A stretch of DNA of 64,000 nucleotides from Tigriopus japonicus (lineage: Eukaryota; Arthropoda; Copepoda; Harpacticoida; Harpacticidae): assembly GCA_010645155.1 (NCBI GenBank), contig JAAGOF010000023.1:489361-553360 (forward strand), in the 5' to 3' direction. The notes under the pieces are model-generated. The model searched no databases and had not been told where the DNA came from. It was given only the letters and a program-made list of their open reading frames with translations. Below, piece by piece: positions 35,769-47,613 of the stretch; position 1 is the first letter of the stretch, and every line of letters starts with the position of its first letter. The position numbers and the translations under genes are program-made.

Positions 35769-38700
35769 TTATCCACGTAATGTCAACAGTTCGATTTCTT
35801 CTCGAATGATGTGCAAATTGTTCTGCACATTAAACTCCATCATTGCCGTCAATCGATCAAATGACAGATTTGGATAGACGAATCGCCAAATCGCATAAGC
35901 GTTTGTGTCATCAAATATATTGAAATCTCCAAATGATTTCTCATCGTCAGTCTCTCGAGGAAGCCCTGGAGCTTTGAAATGGCGAAAACTTGCATTGATC
36001 AAGGGGAAGAAAATGATAACGGGCACATTGGGATCAGCGTCCGGATCTTTGAAGACGTAGCACTCTTTAATCGGTTGATCTAGGTACGTTTTGACGGCCT
36101 CTCTTACAGGTGGAAAAGGAAGTCCATGCAATCGAGCCCACTTTTCCGCCAATAGAATCTCCTGGAAAAGGAATTATGAAAGGAGCAATGAGAATCATGT
36201 TTTGCAACTCTTGTATGGGTTGAAGCATTACTTGGCTATTTTTAAGCAGCAATAAATACATTGCTCTCTCTGTAAACAGCTTTGGGGCCGCAATCACCAT
36301 AATGCTTACATTGGGGCCGCTCATCTACCGCACCATCTATTTTTTAAAGGGTTCATGAAGCTTCCGGTGGCTTAGCTTTGAATCAGCTGTCGTAAGCCCA
36401 AATTCCACCAACATTCGGATGCAGGCACCTATCGGCTTATTAAGTGCCATTTTTTGGACTCAAGGTGATTAGGCGGTTCCAACGGTACCCAAAGAATTTC
36501 TTTCTGAGATAGTTGAAGATTTCGAGCAAGGCCCACTACAAAAGGTTTTTGAGAGTGTCAAAGGAAAAAATATAAATCTGTTTTGTCTCCAGCACGTGTT
36601 TAAGGTTAATATTGCTGATTGATGAATTTATTTCGAATTCTTGATGAATATGGCCTTTAAAATTGAAGTTAAGTTATACTTAAATTTCTAGACTCCCTTT
36701 TTTTATATAGAGCTATGAATTGAGAAAATGATCATTTTTTTAAACCCTGGAAGTACAAGTGCTTTTTCTGACAATCAAATTCGAACCAAATGTTAGCTTA
36801 CCCATCTGTGGACCTTAAACAAGCAATGTAAAGTATGCACACAATCATACTAAAATTGTATTTTAAATAAGCCTACTGCTAAAGAAATGGCTCCTTTGAC
36901 TGGTAGATGGCGTTATATAACTTCACTTTAAAAATCCTACTGTTAAAGAAACAACTCCTTTGGATGGTAGATAGCGTTATATAACTTCACTTTAAACGTT
37001 TGTGACGTTTACTTGAAAAAGTCGATCCAAAATCGGAGCTTGGGAGGTGTAAAGAACAAGGCAAAATGATGTAACAAATGTCCGTTTTAGGTAGGCTGAT
37101 TTCTATCAAGAATTTTAAGCTTCTGGACAAATAATCTCGTTTTTCTTGTAAACAACCGCATTTGATTCCCTTTTTCACCTCGTCGTTTTCGTGCAATTGC
37201 AATTGCAAAACAGTCATTGAAATGAATGAATATTGGTCAAAAGTATCTAAAAAGTCTTTAGATTACATGTTTAGGGACAATAGCTTGAGTTTTTATCTTT
37301 AAGCATTTTTTAAAGCACTTTTGTCACATTAGGACATGTTCATAAGCATTTGTTTTTTTTCTTTTTTGATAAAAATATCAATAAAATGTGAACGTGTTCT
37401 TACTCTAAATGGAGGAGTGGAATCAGAGTGACGGCTGCTGAAGTCCATGGTTATGTAAAGTTTGATTCCGCGTTGGGGACGTAACATGAGTGGGAACGGT
37501 AAGTTGAAGCTCAATCCACTGTCAACCAAATAAATCTTCTTTTCATCTGTTTTCATGGATTCGCGATAGCCCTTAAAGTCACAATCTAGAAAAATATACC
37601 ACACAATTGATAGGAATTTGGATCATTTTTGAACGATTTCTTTTTATCGATTTGAGCTTTTTGCGCTATTTCATTGAATTGTCAATTTTGATAAAGCTGC
37701 GGAAAAAAAAAGAGCCACAAAATGAAATGGTAAATTTAGAGTTGACTTTAATACTAACCTGATGTATCGGTTGGTTTCACTGGAGAAGCTGGACAAGACT
37801 CCAAAGAATGGATTCTGTCAGCACTAATTCCTCGTAAAGGATTCAGAATGACTCCCGCACGAAAAGCACGTGAATTTATTGGAGTTGTCGATAGAGCTCT
37901 TTCTAAAATTCGATCCCACTTCGAATTCTCCTCCTCAATGGCTTGAATTCTTTCGGATGGCGTGGGTGATATTCTGAAAAGAATGATCAATGCTGCATAT
38001 TTTATGTATTTCTAAAACACCTCAAGATCAATTAACGTACTTTTCATTTTTTGAATTTTCTGTTTGAAGGGATGTGGTTAATGCCGGTAAAGAATCGGAA
38101 GATGTTTGTGGAGCCACTGGAAGCGAACCCTTTTTAACCTTTCTCATCTTAGGCAGGCTATACTTCCGGAACTTTTGCTTTAAAGCGTGGGTTTTCTTTG
38201 TGAGGATGTTAGTTTTGGAGCTTTGTTCCAATTGGTGGAGCTGGTTGATATCGGGCTATTTGTGAATACATTGTTAATCCCTCATTTATGTTATGAATCT
38301 GAGATTCCTTGAAACTCACCACACTGGATGGCGATCCTGAATTTAGCGAGATATCCGTTTGGCTTTGCTCTTCACTTGCTTTTGATGCAGGTTCCTCGTC
38401 CAATTCATCAGCAGATGAAGAACAGACGCCTTTTTGTGGCACAAATCCGTTGGAGTTTCTCGGCATGGTCTGACCATCCCTATCGTCTTCATCTTCGTCA
38501 AAGTCCTCGTCATCATTGTCCTCACTTTTGCAACCTTCATCAAAGATGATCTCCTCATCTTGTAATCCCACTGTGCCATTAGGTTGACTCATTCGAGACT
38601 GGTGGATCGTAACATCTTCGGTTTCCAACGGTTCATTGTCTGATTCTTCGTTGCAATCCTCAGCCAGACATCTAAAGGAAACAAAGAACTATTAAATAAA

Positions 38701-39784
38701 AGTTCTTTTCTAACATCATCCAGCATTACATGAATGACTGAGTGAGTGAAAAATGTTTCGCACTGATATTCAATTGCCAGGTTTGACATGTGACTTCCAA
38801 ACTTGAAAGCATCAAAGCCAGCAAAAAAGGAACTCAAAAGGTAAGAGCAAATGATTTGTTTGTAACACGCTTTCATATTGACACCAAGCTCGAGAATGTT
38901 AATGTTCTAAGTAATCCTGCCCTTATGGTTGCCTCCATCTAGTGACGTATTCTGAAGGATATGGTGTTATACAGGTAATACCATCGCTTTGAATCTTAAG
39001 CTAATGATTGCCTTACCTGACAATCAGATCCTCTTCCTCGGACGTTCCAAGCTCGTTTCCCGTACGCATATCTCTGCCGGAAATCATTTTCAATAGTTCT
39101 CCCTGACAATTTCGGCCTCTCTCTTGCACCAAACGCTTGAACAAGATGGTGAAGGCACTGCCCCAAATTCCGTACAGGAAATGCAAAGGGACCTCTGGAA
39201 ACCGCTTTACAACCTTGCCCATGTAGAATTTACAAGCAAAGTCCTCGCTTTTCATATAAACTCCGTATTTTGGGATTCCAACACCATAAGGATTAAATTC
39301 ATACCACTCCTGGTTTTGAAAATAATGAATGATGATGTTGTGGTGTGGAGTAGTGAAGCTGGCAAAAAAACACATTTACCTGAAACACTTTCGCTGACAC
39401 ATTGGATTTCACATGTAAACAGGTGTAAATAGGCATGGGAGCTTGACCTTGGACAATCTTATCTCTTTGATCAGAGAGCCGATACTTCATACGCTGAAAA
39501 TATTGGAACAAATAATTGAATGTGGAAATAAGGTCCTTTAATGATTCCATCTTACCCCTTTTAGGAGTTGCTGACCCACGAGGTATCCATAGAAATCAGT
39601 AAAACTAACTGGTTGTCCTCCAACAGATTTCCGAATGATTTTCTTCAGATAACGGGATGACCAAGGTGGTGAAAGATGGACTTGCCAATGTTTTTCGACA
39701 CAAGCTTTCAGCTCTGATAGAATTTTGTTAAACACGTTTTTGTCTTCTGGATATCCAGGGTGCGTGTATAGGGTCGAAAGGTAC
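35769..39784 (-). other. cPLA2 catalytic-domain exons after the large intron
   Basis: Encodes YLSTLYTHPGYPE, the cap region, WYEFNPYGVGIPKYG, FLYGIWGSAFTILFKR, a long acidic linker (38671-38041, with EDNDDEDFDEDEDD), then IYLVDSGLSFNLPFPLMLRP with the catalytic Asp of VDSGL, and the C-terminal AEKWARLHGLPFPP...FKAPGLPRETDDEK region. The linker is followed by a Lys-rich stretch (KKTHALKQKFRKYSLPK). Confidence 0.88.
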
Positions 39785-42700
39785 CTGAAAATGAAATTAA
39801 TATGACCTGTCAGGACCATCTTAGATTGGCTCAAAAAGTGACTATGCTCTGAAAATCAAAATACATAGTAGTAGCTATTTTCGTGCCATTGTCCGCTTCT
39901 CCGTTTCCGCTTCGTCACTTGTTCCTTTCCACTTTTTCCTTTGCTATTTTCGTGCCCTTCAATGCGGCCAGCAACGCAAAAATAAAGTAACATGATTGAC
40001 AAGAGTAAAACATATTGTTTATTATATGATCGTGAAAACAAACGAAAATGGATAAGGTGATGCTTTGCAAAGAATCTTTCATTATTTCTTGCTCTTGTAG
40101 AATTTCTTGACAATGTAATCCAACCCAGCTTACTTCAATTGTCTGATGAAGTTGACACAAAATTTTTAAAAGATCAATAGTATGATAAAGGTTAACGGTT
40201 CCTGTTAGAATTGTGATAGTCTTGTGCTGCTTTCGATAGCGGAATACAGCTAGTCAGTCACTCCTCACAAATAGTCACTCCTTTTGCGGCAGCCTTAACA
40301 AAAGACCATGATTTATATGACCGTGATCTGGGGGCGTCAATAAGATCCAAAGCCCTGTCCACGTCCTCCTTATCGTTTATGAAGTCAAAGTGACCACTTA
40401 AATTCTGACATTCAACTGAGTTTTATTGGATTTTACTGTCAAACGCAGCCTTGTTATTTACAACTTAAAAGATATCTTAGCTCGTAGGCAAAAATGGAAC
40501 TTCTTTCTTGATTGCATATCCTTATTCCTTATTCGAAAATTGTGGCACGAAAATAATAAAACGGATAAGTGGATAGGGAGAAGCGGAGAATCAGAGAAGC
40601 GGTTATGATCTTTTGGCACGAAAATATCAGCTAGTACTTTCAAGTTCTTGAGCCTTGGTTTATTCAAGAATCACTGAATTTCTCTGGACTGGGAGGCTGG
40701 CGAGAGGAAGCATGATTTGCAGTAGGGACAGTTCAATTAAGTTCTTCTGCAAATGAAACCTTGCATATGTTGACAAGAATACGTATTTCAATTTTCTGCT
40801 CAATCGAGGCTTGGAGTCAAAAGTTATGCTTACTCAAAGTTCAGTGCAAATCCTACCGAGAACGACCGAACTAGCCCTTTTCTTACCACAAAAGGGCAAG
40901 TTCATTCATTCTATGCTCTCTTCAGCACATAAACTTAAAAAGGCTTTTTTTTTTTTGGAAATTTGGATTTTTGGAAAGGAAATTTGAAATACGCAGTCAA
41001 TTGAATGGGTGCGAGGTCTCGTTTGTGGCAGCACGTAATCGAATTAATCCTACAGGAAGTCATAATTCTCATCCTTAGCCTCCCTCTCCAGAAATTCAGT
41101 GCTTCTTGGTTGATTAAACCACGTGGCTTGATAGAGGGATCAAACAATCATGTCAGCCTAAAAATCTAGGCAACCGAAATAAGGTGTTTTGCCTTTTATC
41201 CAAAATCAAGATGTAAAACCAAAGAGTTTTTTACCGCAAAACAAATGAAACCTATCACAAAGGCGAGAAATGCAAATATACAATTGTTTAATCTCAAAAT
41301 GTTTCATTATCGCCAAGCAATTTTATGTACATATGAAGCATCACGTAAGTTGGCATCGTTCCTCCATTGCTCCCCCAAGATGCGTCGGATTCTTCCCGCC
41401 ATTTGTCTGGCACACCCACGACATTGAGGAATGGTGCAACTGACTGCTCGATGAGCTTGAAGAGTCCAATCACCTCGTCCTCGGTTCCTCGGAAGGTCGG
41501 GAAATGAAACTTTGTTAGTTGATGATAAATGTCGTGAATTGGATGTTGAGGAAGGATAGTTTTGTTTGAGGTTGCCCAAGTTGGATTCATGACAAGGTTG
41601 TTGAGATGAGCGTCGATTGTTTTGTTGTTGTGTTGCCTTCAGTGTTTCGGAAAGCTTGGGTACGGGCAAAGAGGGGCGCGCGCACTGTGAGGTTGTTGTC
41701 GATAAAGGCAACGTTGGTTTTTTCGATGAGGTTGATGAANNNNNNNNNNNNNNNNNNNNNNNNNNNNNNNNNNNNNNNNNNNNNNNNNNNNNNNNNNNNN
41801 NNNNNNNNNNNNNNNNNNNNNNNNNNNNNNNNNNNNNNNNNNNNNNNNNNNNNNNNNNNNNNNNNNNNNNNNNNNNNNNNNNNNNNNNNNNNNNNNNNNN
41901 NNNNNNNNNNNNNNNNNNNNNNNNNNNNNNNNNNNNNNNNNNNNNNNNNNNNNNNNNNNNNNNNNNNNNNNNNNNNNNNNNNNNNNNNNNNNNNNNNNNN
42001 NNNNNNNNNNNNNNNNNNNNNNNNNNNNNNNNNNNNNNNNNNNNNNNNNNNNNNNNNNNNNNNNNNNNNNNNNNNNNNNNNNNNNNNNNNNNNNNNNNNN
42101 NNNNNNNNNNNNNNNNNNNNNNNNNNNNNNNNNNNNNNNNNNNNNNNNNNNNNNNNNNNNNNNNNNNNNNNNNNNNNNNNNNNNNNNNNNNNNNNNNNNN
42201 NNNNNNNNNNNNNNNNNNNNNNNNNNNNNNNNNNNNNNNNNNNNNNNNNNNNNNNNNNNNNNNNNNNNNNNNNNNNNNNNNNNNNNNNNNNNNNNNNNNN
42301 NNNNNNNNNNNNNNNNNNNNNNNNNNNNNNNNNNNNNNNNNNNNNNNNNNNNNNNNNNNNNNNNNNNNNNNNNNNNNNNNNNNNNNNNNNNNNNNNNNNN
42401 NNNNNNNNNNNNNNNNNNNNNNNNNNNNNNNNNNNNNNNNNNNNNNNNNNNNNNNNNNNNNNNNNNNNNNNNNNNNNNNNNNNNNNNNNNNNNNNNNNNN
42501 NNNNNNNNNNNNNNNNNNNNNNNNNNNNNNNNNNNNNNNNNNNNNNNNNNNNNNNNNNNNNNNNNNNNNNNNNNNNNNNNNNNNNNNNNNNNNNNNNNNN
42601 NNNNNNNNNNNNNNNNNNNNNNNNNNNNNNNNNNNNNNNNNNNNNNNNNNNNNNNNNNNNNNGGAACAGGCTTGGCTTTCTTCTTTGGAAAATTTGAACT

Positions 42701-45700
42701 CATCGCCTTCTCATGCTTACGTTTAACTGCCTTTATCATTGGCTCGACTTCAAAAAGGCACTTGGAGAGGCTAGGTTCCGGTCGTCTTCTTGGCATTTTG
42801 ATTTTGAAACATTCAATGCGTATTTTCAAGCAAGGTACTCGAGATGTTGAACAAGAGTTTCTTCATTGGCGTCGTGAGGCTTTGTAGAAGTTCTTTTGTC
42901 AAAAAGATAATCTCGGAGGTCCACCACAGATATTCACTTGCGACTGTCGGTTTGAATTCATGCCTTGAATCTTGCTCAAATGTGGAGGTGGAGTTAGACT
43001 CCGTTTAAATATTTTTTTGATATTTTGAAATCGATGTGTCTTCTTCGAAATCTAATATTCGACTGTTATTTTATCCATCCTTGGGTCAATCATCTTGCTG
43101 CTCTACTTCCCGCTCCCTCCCTCTTTGAATTTGACGAAGACGCCGCTTCCGCAGGCTATGATTGCGCCGACGCGATCTAGCTAGACTTGGCGACATTTGG
43201 AATCCTCTGCGTTTGGACGAGGGCGATTGATGAAGTTTCGTCTTTAGACTGTTAGCAAAAATTCTTAGAACCGCGCAGAATACATATTTTTGCCTTCAAA
43301 CGTGGTGTCATAAATCATCAGCTATCACCACATTTTTGAGGATAACTTTTAGGGTACCTAATGAAGGATTAATGTCGGTTTTGCACTTTCCATTACTAAA
43401 TTAATAACTAGACGATTGTTTAGTCGATTAAAGAAATTGTTTAGTAGCCCTCAGTTCAGTGTTGTAATTCTTTAGTGAGAATTTCGCGTCTTCAGCATTG
43501 GGTTAGACTGGGAGAAACCTTAGAGAAGTTATTTTAATGAGCAAAAAGGACGCCTCTTTTCGCTTCTTCAAACTATAGTGATCCATTATCTACTGCTCAC
43601 AAGGATTGAATCTTTCAAGGAATACTACGTGCTTGATTGAGCAAAGAGATTAAAAGAAAAATAACAAATTATATCACACAAGAATGGGGTGAGGCATGGC
43701 GTAGTGCGTACTGCGTCGGTTTGTCGTGCAGATGGCTGGGGTTCGATCCCGGCTGACTGCCACCCTCAAAACTCAACTCTTCGGAGTCAAAATTTAGCAT
43801 TTGAACCGTCTTTCAAATGCAACACACAACTTTCCAAACTCAACTCTTCGGAGTCAAAATTTAGCATTGAACTGTCTTTCAATGCCAAATACTAGGCAAG
43901 CCCCGGTTCGATCCCGGGCTTGCCGAGTCCTAGTGACCTGTGGTATTAAGTTACATGCAGAAGTCACGGCCCTTGACGGCTTAAATGGGTGAACGTGGGG
44001 TCATTCCCGAGGGTGAGGTAAAAATTAATGCTTGCTTGTTAGCTTGTCCAAGTGGAGCGGCAATATCCCCATATGGCGGACAGCCTCTATCAGATCGCAG
44101 CTGCGAAGCTGCGTTCTGACTCCTCAACAAACAAACAAACAAACAAATCACACAAGATTGCGAATGAAAAACCATGAAAATTCCACAGCAAACAAATTCA
44201 CATCCTATATCACTGACCTGCAAAGCGCAGTGTAATCTACCATTCCAAATATTTGGTCTCACTTACCACGATGATCCGGACAACGCAGATGTATAAGTAA
44301 TCATATCAACAATGCCCGCCTCCACCAAGGCCTTAAAGGCCCCAGCATACGCGATCATGGCTCGAAATCCACCCCCAGAAGTCATAAGACATATTGTGGG
44401 CACCTAAGGAACCAATTAAGATGTTTGATTGGACGTTGTTTGTACTTTTTAAATTCAAAGTAATCCCTGATTCACCTGCAAACACTCATTGTTTGTGTTG
44501 TCAATTTCAAGAAATGTCTTGATGCCTTGAGCAACTCGAGGTTTTCTGTGCTCTCGAAATTTCAGCTCCTCGTCGCATAAATCCATTCCACATTGGAGAT
44601 CCAAATCTGGGCTGAATTTGAAATTGGCAATTCGTATTTTTTTGCGCCTTCGAGTGGCATATTTACATATAGAGTAACAATTGAGGGACGGAATTTAGGA
44701 AATTTGACGGGCGCCCATGATTACTAAAATTTACAGTTTGAATGAGCAAAATTGTTCTTTTTCTCAATAAAAGTATGATAGGAATACTTGTCTACTTACT
44801 TTTGTTCGATCCTCAAATTAATTTCAATGCGAGAGCCCTGTTTTTGATGTGAAAGGGAAATGCTTAGTCTAAGTTACAAATTGTATTCTTTCATTAGTCT
44901 TACATTCTTAAAGGCAATCTCGCGGGCGTGTTCTTTGTTCATGCACAATCCATAAATATCAACGATGTCACGGCCAATCTCTTCGTTCACGGTTCTGTTC
45001 AAGTCAAATAGAACAATTTCTGCAACAATGAAGGTTAACCAATTTTGCACTAGAGGTCAAACATATAACAAAATCAATTGGATTAACAAGAACAATGTTT
45101 TTTATAGTTGCGGATTTTCTACTACCGCTAGAAGGAATGCGATTCTCTGTAAACAGGGAATTCTCCCGACAGCTTCAATCCGATCCCCAACAGGATTCGA
45201 ACCTACGCATAACGATCCTTTAACGAACAGCTGACTGGGAGGTCACACTACATAAGACTGGGAGGTCACTTTACTAATACAGCTCCCAAAATTGAACCCT
45301 GACACAAAAGTTTGACCCATTTTTCAACTTCTCGATGTCCACTAGACACCAAGAAACAGAAATTATGTGTTACAAAGCTCAAAGGTTGCACGTGTTTTCT
45401 GTTTCATTGGTCGCGCTTAAAGGACTCCATAAGAACGCAATAGTACGCGCAGCCACTCTGGCTTCCTTAAATTTAATTTGAATTTAGAAAAACATATCAT
45501 GCAACTTTTCCAACCCTTTCAACTATTCCCATTTTCATTGAAACTCTCATCATTTGAAACTGACGTTCCATTTCCAACATATTCATGGGCGCAAAAAGAG
45601 AAATAGTTTGATTGAGACAAAATTGAGTCACATCAGCAGGTTATATAATTGATCAAAGGGGCGGATTAGAAAGTTTTTTTTTCGTACAGAGCAAATATTC

Positions 45701-47613
45701 TTGAGAGTTGAGGCAATTAACTCTCCACTATTGCTAGTGTTAAGCTGATCCGAGCAGACCTGCATTGTGAATTATTGATAACCCTTGGATTGAAAGGGTG
45801 AAAGGGTTAGAAATCACTACATCACGGTCCAGATGTGGGCTCTTTATACGCACGAAAGTGCGACCTCTAATCAGTCATCTATTACTTAAAAAATTAAAAT
45901 AGCTCTTATGAATAGATATCTTACCGATGAGTCTATCTCGATTAGAGTCGAAATAGAATACAAGGGTCTCATTCCACAACGGCTCGGAACAACTCGTAAC
46001 ATATTTGGTCTTCTTCAAACCATTTGGAGTTCCAATTAACTGTACAGACACGTATGGATCTGGACTATACACTAAAACAAAATGCAACATAAAAATCATT
46101 GTTTTGTCAACAGGTAATTTCAAAGCGGCAACTTTTGTTAACATTGGCAAGCCTAAGGTTATCTTTGGAACGAAAAATATTTTTAAAATTTTGTAAAAAA
46201 TAAAACCCCTAAAACAAATTGAAGTCTTTAAACGCTTTTGATTTGGCTTTAAAAATTCTGGGTCCTACTATTTTTCGCGTAACAACGGTTTTTGAGCGGA
46301 AAATTGTTTTGAGGCAAAAAAATAGATTCTTCATGCCTTGAAAAAATAGCTTGTCTTGCGCAATAATTAGGTTATGGCAAAGCATTAGTTCTTTTAAGTC
46401 CAGCAGGGTTAAGTTATTTTCATGCCACTTGAAAGGAACTGGAAAGGTTTTGTGAACAAAAAGCAAGAATAATGAGACGGCTAAACACTTGTAGGAAATG
46501 AACCGAAACCGTGACAGATTTGAGGCCATTGTCTGGATACTAGAAACAGATGACTTTGATTTGTACTTGGTTATTTGGAGCCGCATATATCTGTTTCCAA
46601 TTATTTTGGATAAGAAGAGGTGCCAGACGACCAAAAGGTTCCTTGGAACTTAGGTTGGGGATGGCGTTGTGATTGACGATAACGAGAACCATTAGATAAA
46701 AGAACTGTAAAGGCACGTAAACGATCTGATCTCTTTTATTGTACTTACACCAATCTTTGATTTTTCCACGGGTGATCCCCTTTCCTCTGACAATAGTGAT
46801 CAACAATCTCTGACATTTGCTCTGGTTAATTTGGAAGACTTGGTAGTCGCCGATGGAATTAGGGGAGGAATCCCCAAGAATACTGTGCCAAGAAGAGAAG
46901 GAACATATTTATTTTTTGGCATGAATCACAAGAGAAGAAAACACAAACAAAAAAGACAAACTGAGAACAATATTGTACTTCTAAAACCGATTACCCGAAC
47001 AGTTTATGTTTTAGTCAAATGTTTAACAACTTCAACTTCTTTTGCATTTTAAGCTTATTTCAAAGATGTAAAAGCGACATGGAAGCGTTTTGTTTGGGAT
47101 TACAATTGGTAAATACGGATGAAAGTTTCACCCAGATCAATGTTGGTACAATTTTGAATAATTTTAATTTTTGAAAAAAATACATTCCATTTATTTTACT
47201 TTGGTCAAAATTTGTTGAGAAAAGTACAACCATGCAATTTGGATATTTGACATTCATTACAAGCTCTTCAAATCAGCACTAGCTCTATTTGTAACGTTCA
47301 AATCATTCACAATAAATAAATTACTGTTTCTTATGAATCGGCAATGAACAAAAGGATAATAATAAATAGTATGATGTTTTACCTTCACACATTCCACAAA
47401 TCTTGTTTTGCAAATTTAACAGCTTTAGTTTTTTTAGGAATCTCATTTCCCTCAAACTTGAACTCCTTCTAAACACCCCTCACATGATTTAATCCAAAAA
47501 GCTAACCTGTCTGGTGTCTGATGAATCTCATCCCTTGAAGGCAATCCTACCCCCTCTGGAGCCGACACCGACCTTTGAATGGGGCCTCTGACTTCCAAAC
47601 ACTGATTAGACAT
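35769..47613 (-). CDS. cytosolic phospholipase A2, C2-domain type, 15 coding exons
   Basis: Group IV phospholipase A2: Ca2+-dependent membrane binding through C2, then release of fatty acids (such as arachidonate) from sn-2. Exons, 5' to 3': 47613-47507, 46882-46749, 46071-45925, 45019-44904, 44837-44800, 44647-44476, 44403-44267, 39784-39556, 39493-39380, 39309-39017, 38671-38320, 38255-38041, 37973-37759, 37585-37404, 36161-35769. All junctions are GT-AG and every phase agrees, giving 2844 nt (947 residues), about 200 longer than human PLA2G4A, mostly from an acidic linker. The first in-frame ATG after an upstream stop is 47613. The gene was assembled by eye, so small exons or alternative starts could be missed. 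The 4.5 kb intron 44266-39785 holds a nested gene, MITEs, a SINE and the N gap. Confidence 0.88.
36872..36999 (+). repeat. two-copy tandem repeat, period 64 bp, in a cPLA2 intron
   Basis: CCTACTGYTAAAGAAA...GCGTTATATAACTTCAC is repeated at 36872 and 36936 with a few substitutions. Confidence 0.6.
39874..40633. mobile_element. TIR element with TATTTTCGTGCC ends in the cPLA2 intron
   Basis: The left end AGCTATTTTCGTGCC and right end GGCACGAAAATATCAGCT are inverted, followed by CCGCTTCTCCG-like subterminal motifs on both sides. No clear target duplication or coding content. Confidence 0.5.
40665..41108. mobile_element. foldback MITE family C (degenerate copy)
   Basis: Begins CAAGAATCACTGAA and ends TTCAGTGCTTCTTG. 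The arms are inverted, with TTCAATTAAGTTCTTCTGC inside the left arm. The same family occurs at 53947-54393. The right arm is partly rearranged around a T run at 40947. Confidence 0.6.
41307..42796 (-). CDS. nested gene of unknown function, paralogue of the gene at 62904-64000 (interrupted by N gap)
   Basis: Lies on the same strand inside the 4.5 kb cPLA2 intron. The start is taken at the ATG at 42796 (MPRRRPEPSLSKCLFEVEP), followed by a Lys/Arg-rich segment with NLS-like PKKKAK. After the Ns, 41711-41307 encodes a Ser/Gln/Asn-rich stretch and a C-terminal domain with C-x2-P-Q-C-R-x-C-A-R, then AGRIRRILGEQW and DANLRD, ending at TAA 41307. The two sides of the gap are out of frame at the stated N length, so the gap hides an intron or its size is estimated. 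I do not recognise the family. The basic N-terminus suggests a nuclear protein and the Cys motif a possible metal site; both are inferences. Confidence 0.6.
41740..42662. other. assembly gap (923 Ns)
   Basis: Run of N interrupting the nested gene; ORFs reading through it are meaningless. Confidence 0.99.
43686..44146 (+). mobile_element. tRNA-derived SINE (third family), source copy with target duplication
   Basis: Head GGGGTGAGGCATGGCGTAGT with A-box-like and B-box (GGGTTCGATCCCGGC) promoter motifs, a duplicated ACTCAACTCTTCGGAGTC segment, and a tail of AACA repeats. The exact 11-mer ATCACACAAGA flanks it (43673-43683 and 44147-44157). Inserted in the cPLA2 intron, antisense to the gene. 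The small ORFs over it are SINE sequence. Confidence 0.88.
44267..44403 (-). other. cPLA2 nucleophile exon (GGGFR and LSGSS)
   Basis: The 137-bp exon encodes the oxyanion/Arg loop SGGGFRAM and the nucleophile elbow SALSGSSW; the Ser of LSGS is the catalytic residue. Acceptor TTAG at 44405-44404 and donor GTAAGT from 44266. A near-identical copy lies at 60433-60569. Confidence 0.92.
45105..45466 (-). mobile_element. Ser/Leu-tRNA-like SINE split by a small TIR element
   Basis: On the minus strand the head GGAAGCCAGAGTGGC starts at 45466, and the B box TAGGTTCGAATCCTG and tail GAATCGCATTCC follow after an insertion at about 45205-45432. Match to 54786-54962. It lies in a cPLA2 intron. Confidence 0.65.
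45205..45432. mobile_element. small TIR element (family B)
   Basis: Ends GAGTCCTTTAAGCG / GATCCTTTAACG, with TTATG on both sides. Internal GACTGGGAGGTCAC repeats. A second copy is at about 53379-53597. Confidence 0.55.

Larger units (their letters stand above)
44800..47613 (-). other. cPLA2 N-terminal leader and C2-domain exons
   Basis: The first exon and the start of exon 2 give about 50 residues of unrecognised leader. The C2 domain then begins QRLLITIVRGKGI and continues SPDPYVSVQLIGTP, CSEPLWNETLVFYFD and LIEIVLFDLNRTVNEE. The loop residues Asp (SPDPY), Asn (LWNET) and Asp/Asn (FDLN) that hold Ca2+ in the family are present. The position of the family's first loop-1 Asp (MLDTPD in vertebrates) is Tyr here (WLYSPD). 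Confidence 0.85.

Noticed and set aside
41606..42829. 363-396 codon ORFs spanning the gap
   Set aside because: They are open only because Ns are read as unknown codons.
46209..46634. 141-codon minus-strand ORF
   Set aside because: It lies in the cPLA2 intron between exons 2 and 3, starts at TTG and resembles no family; judged chance.
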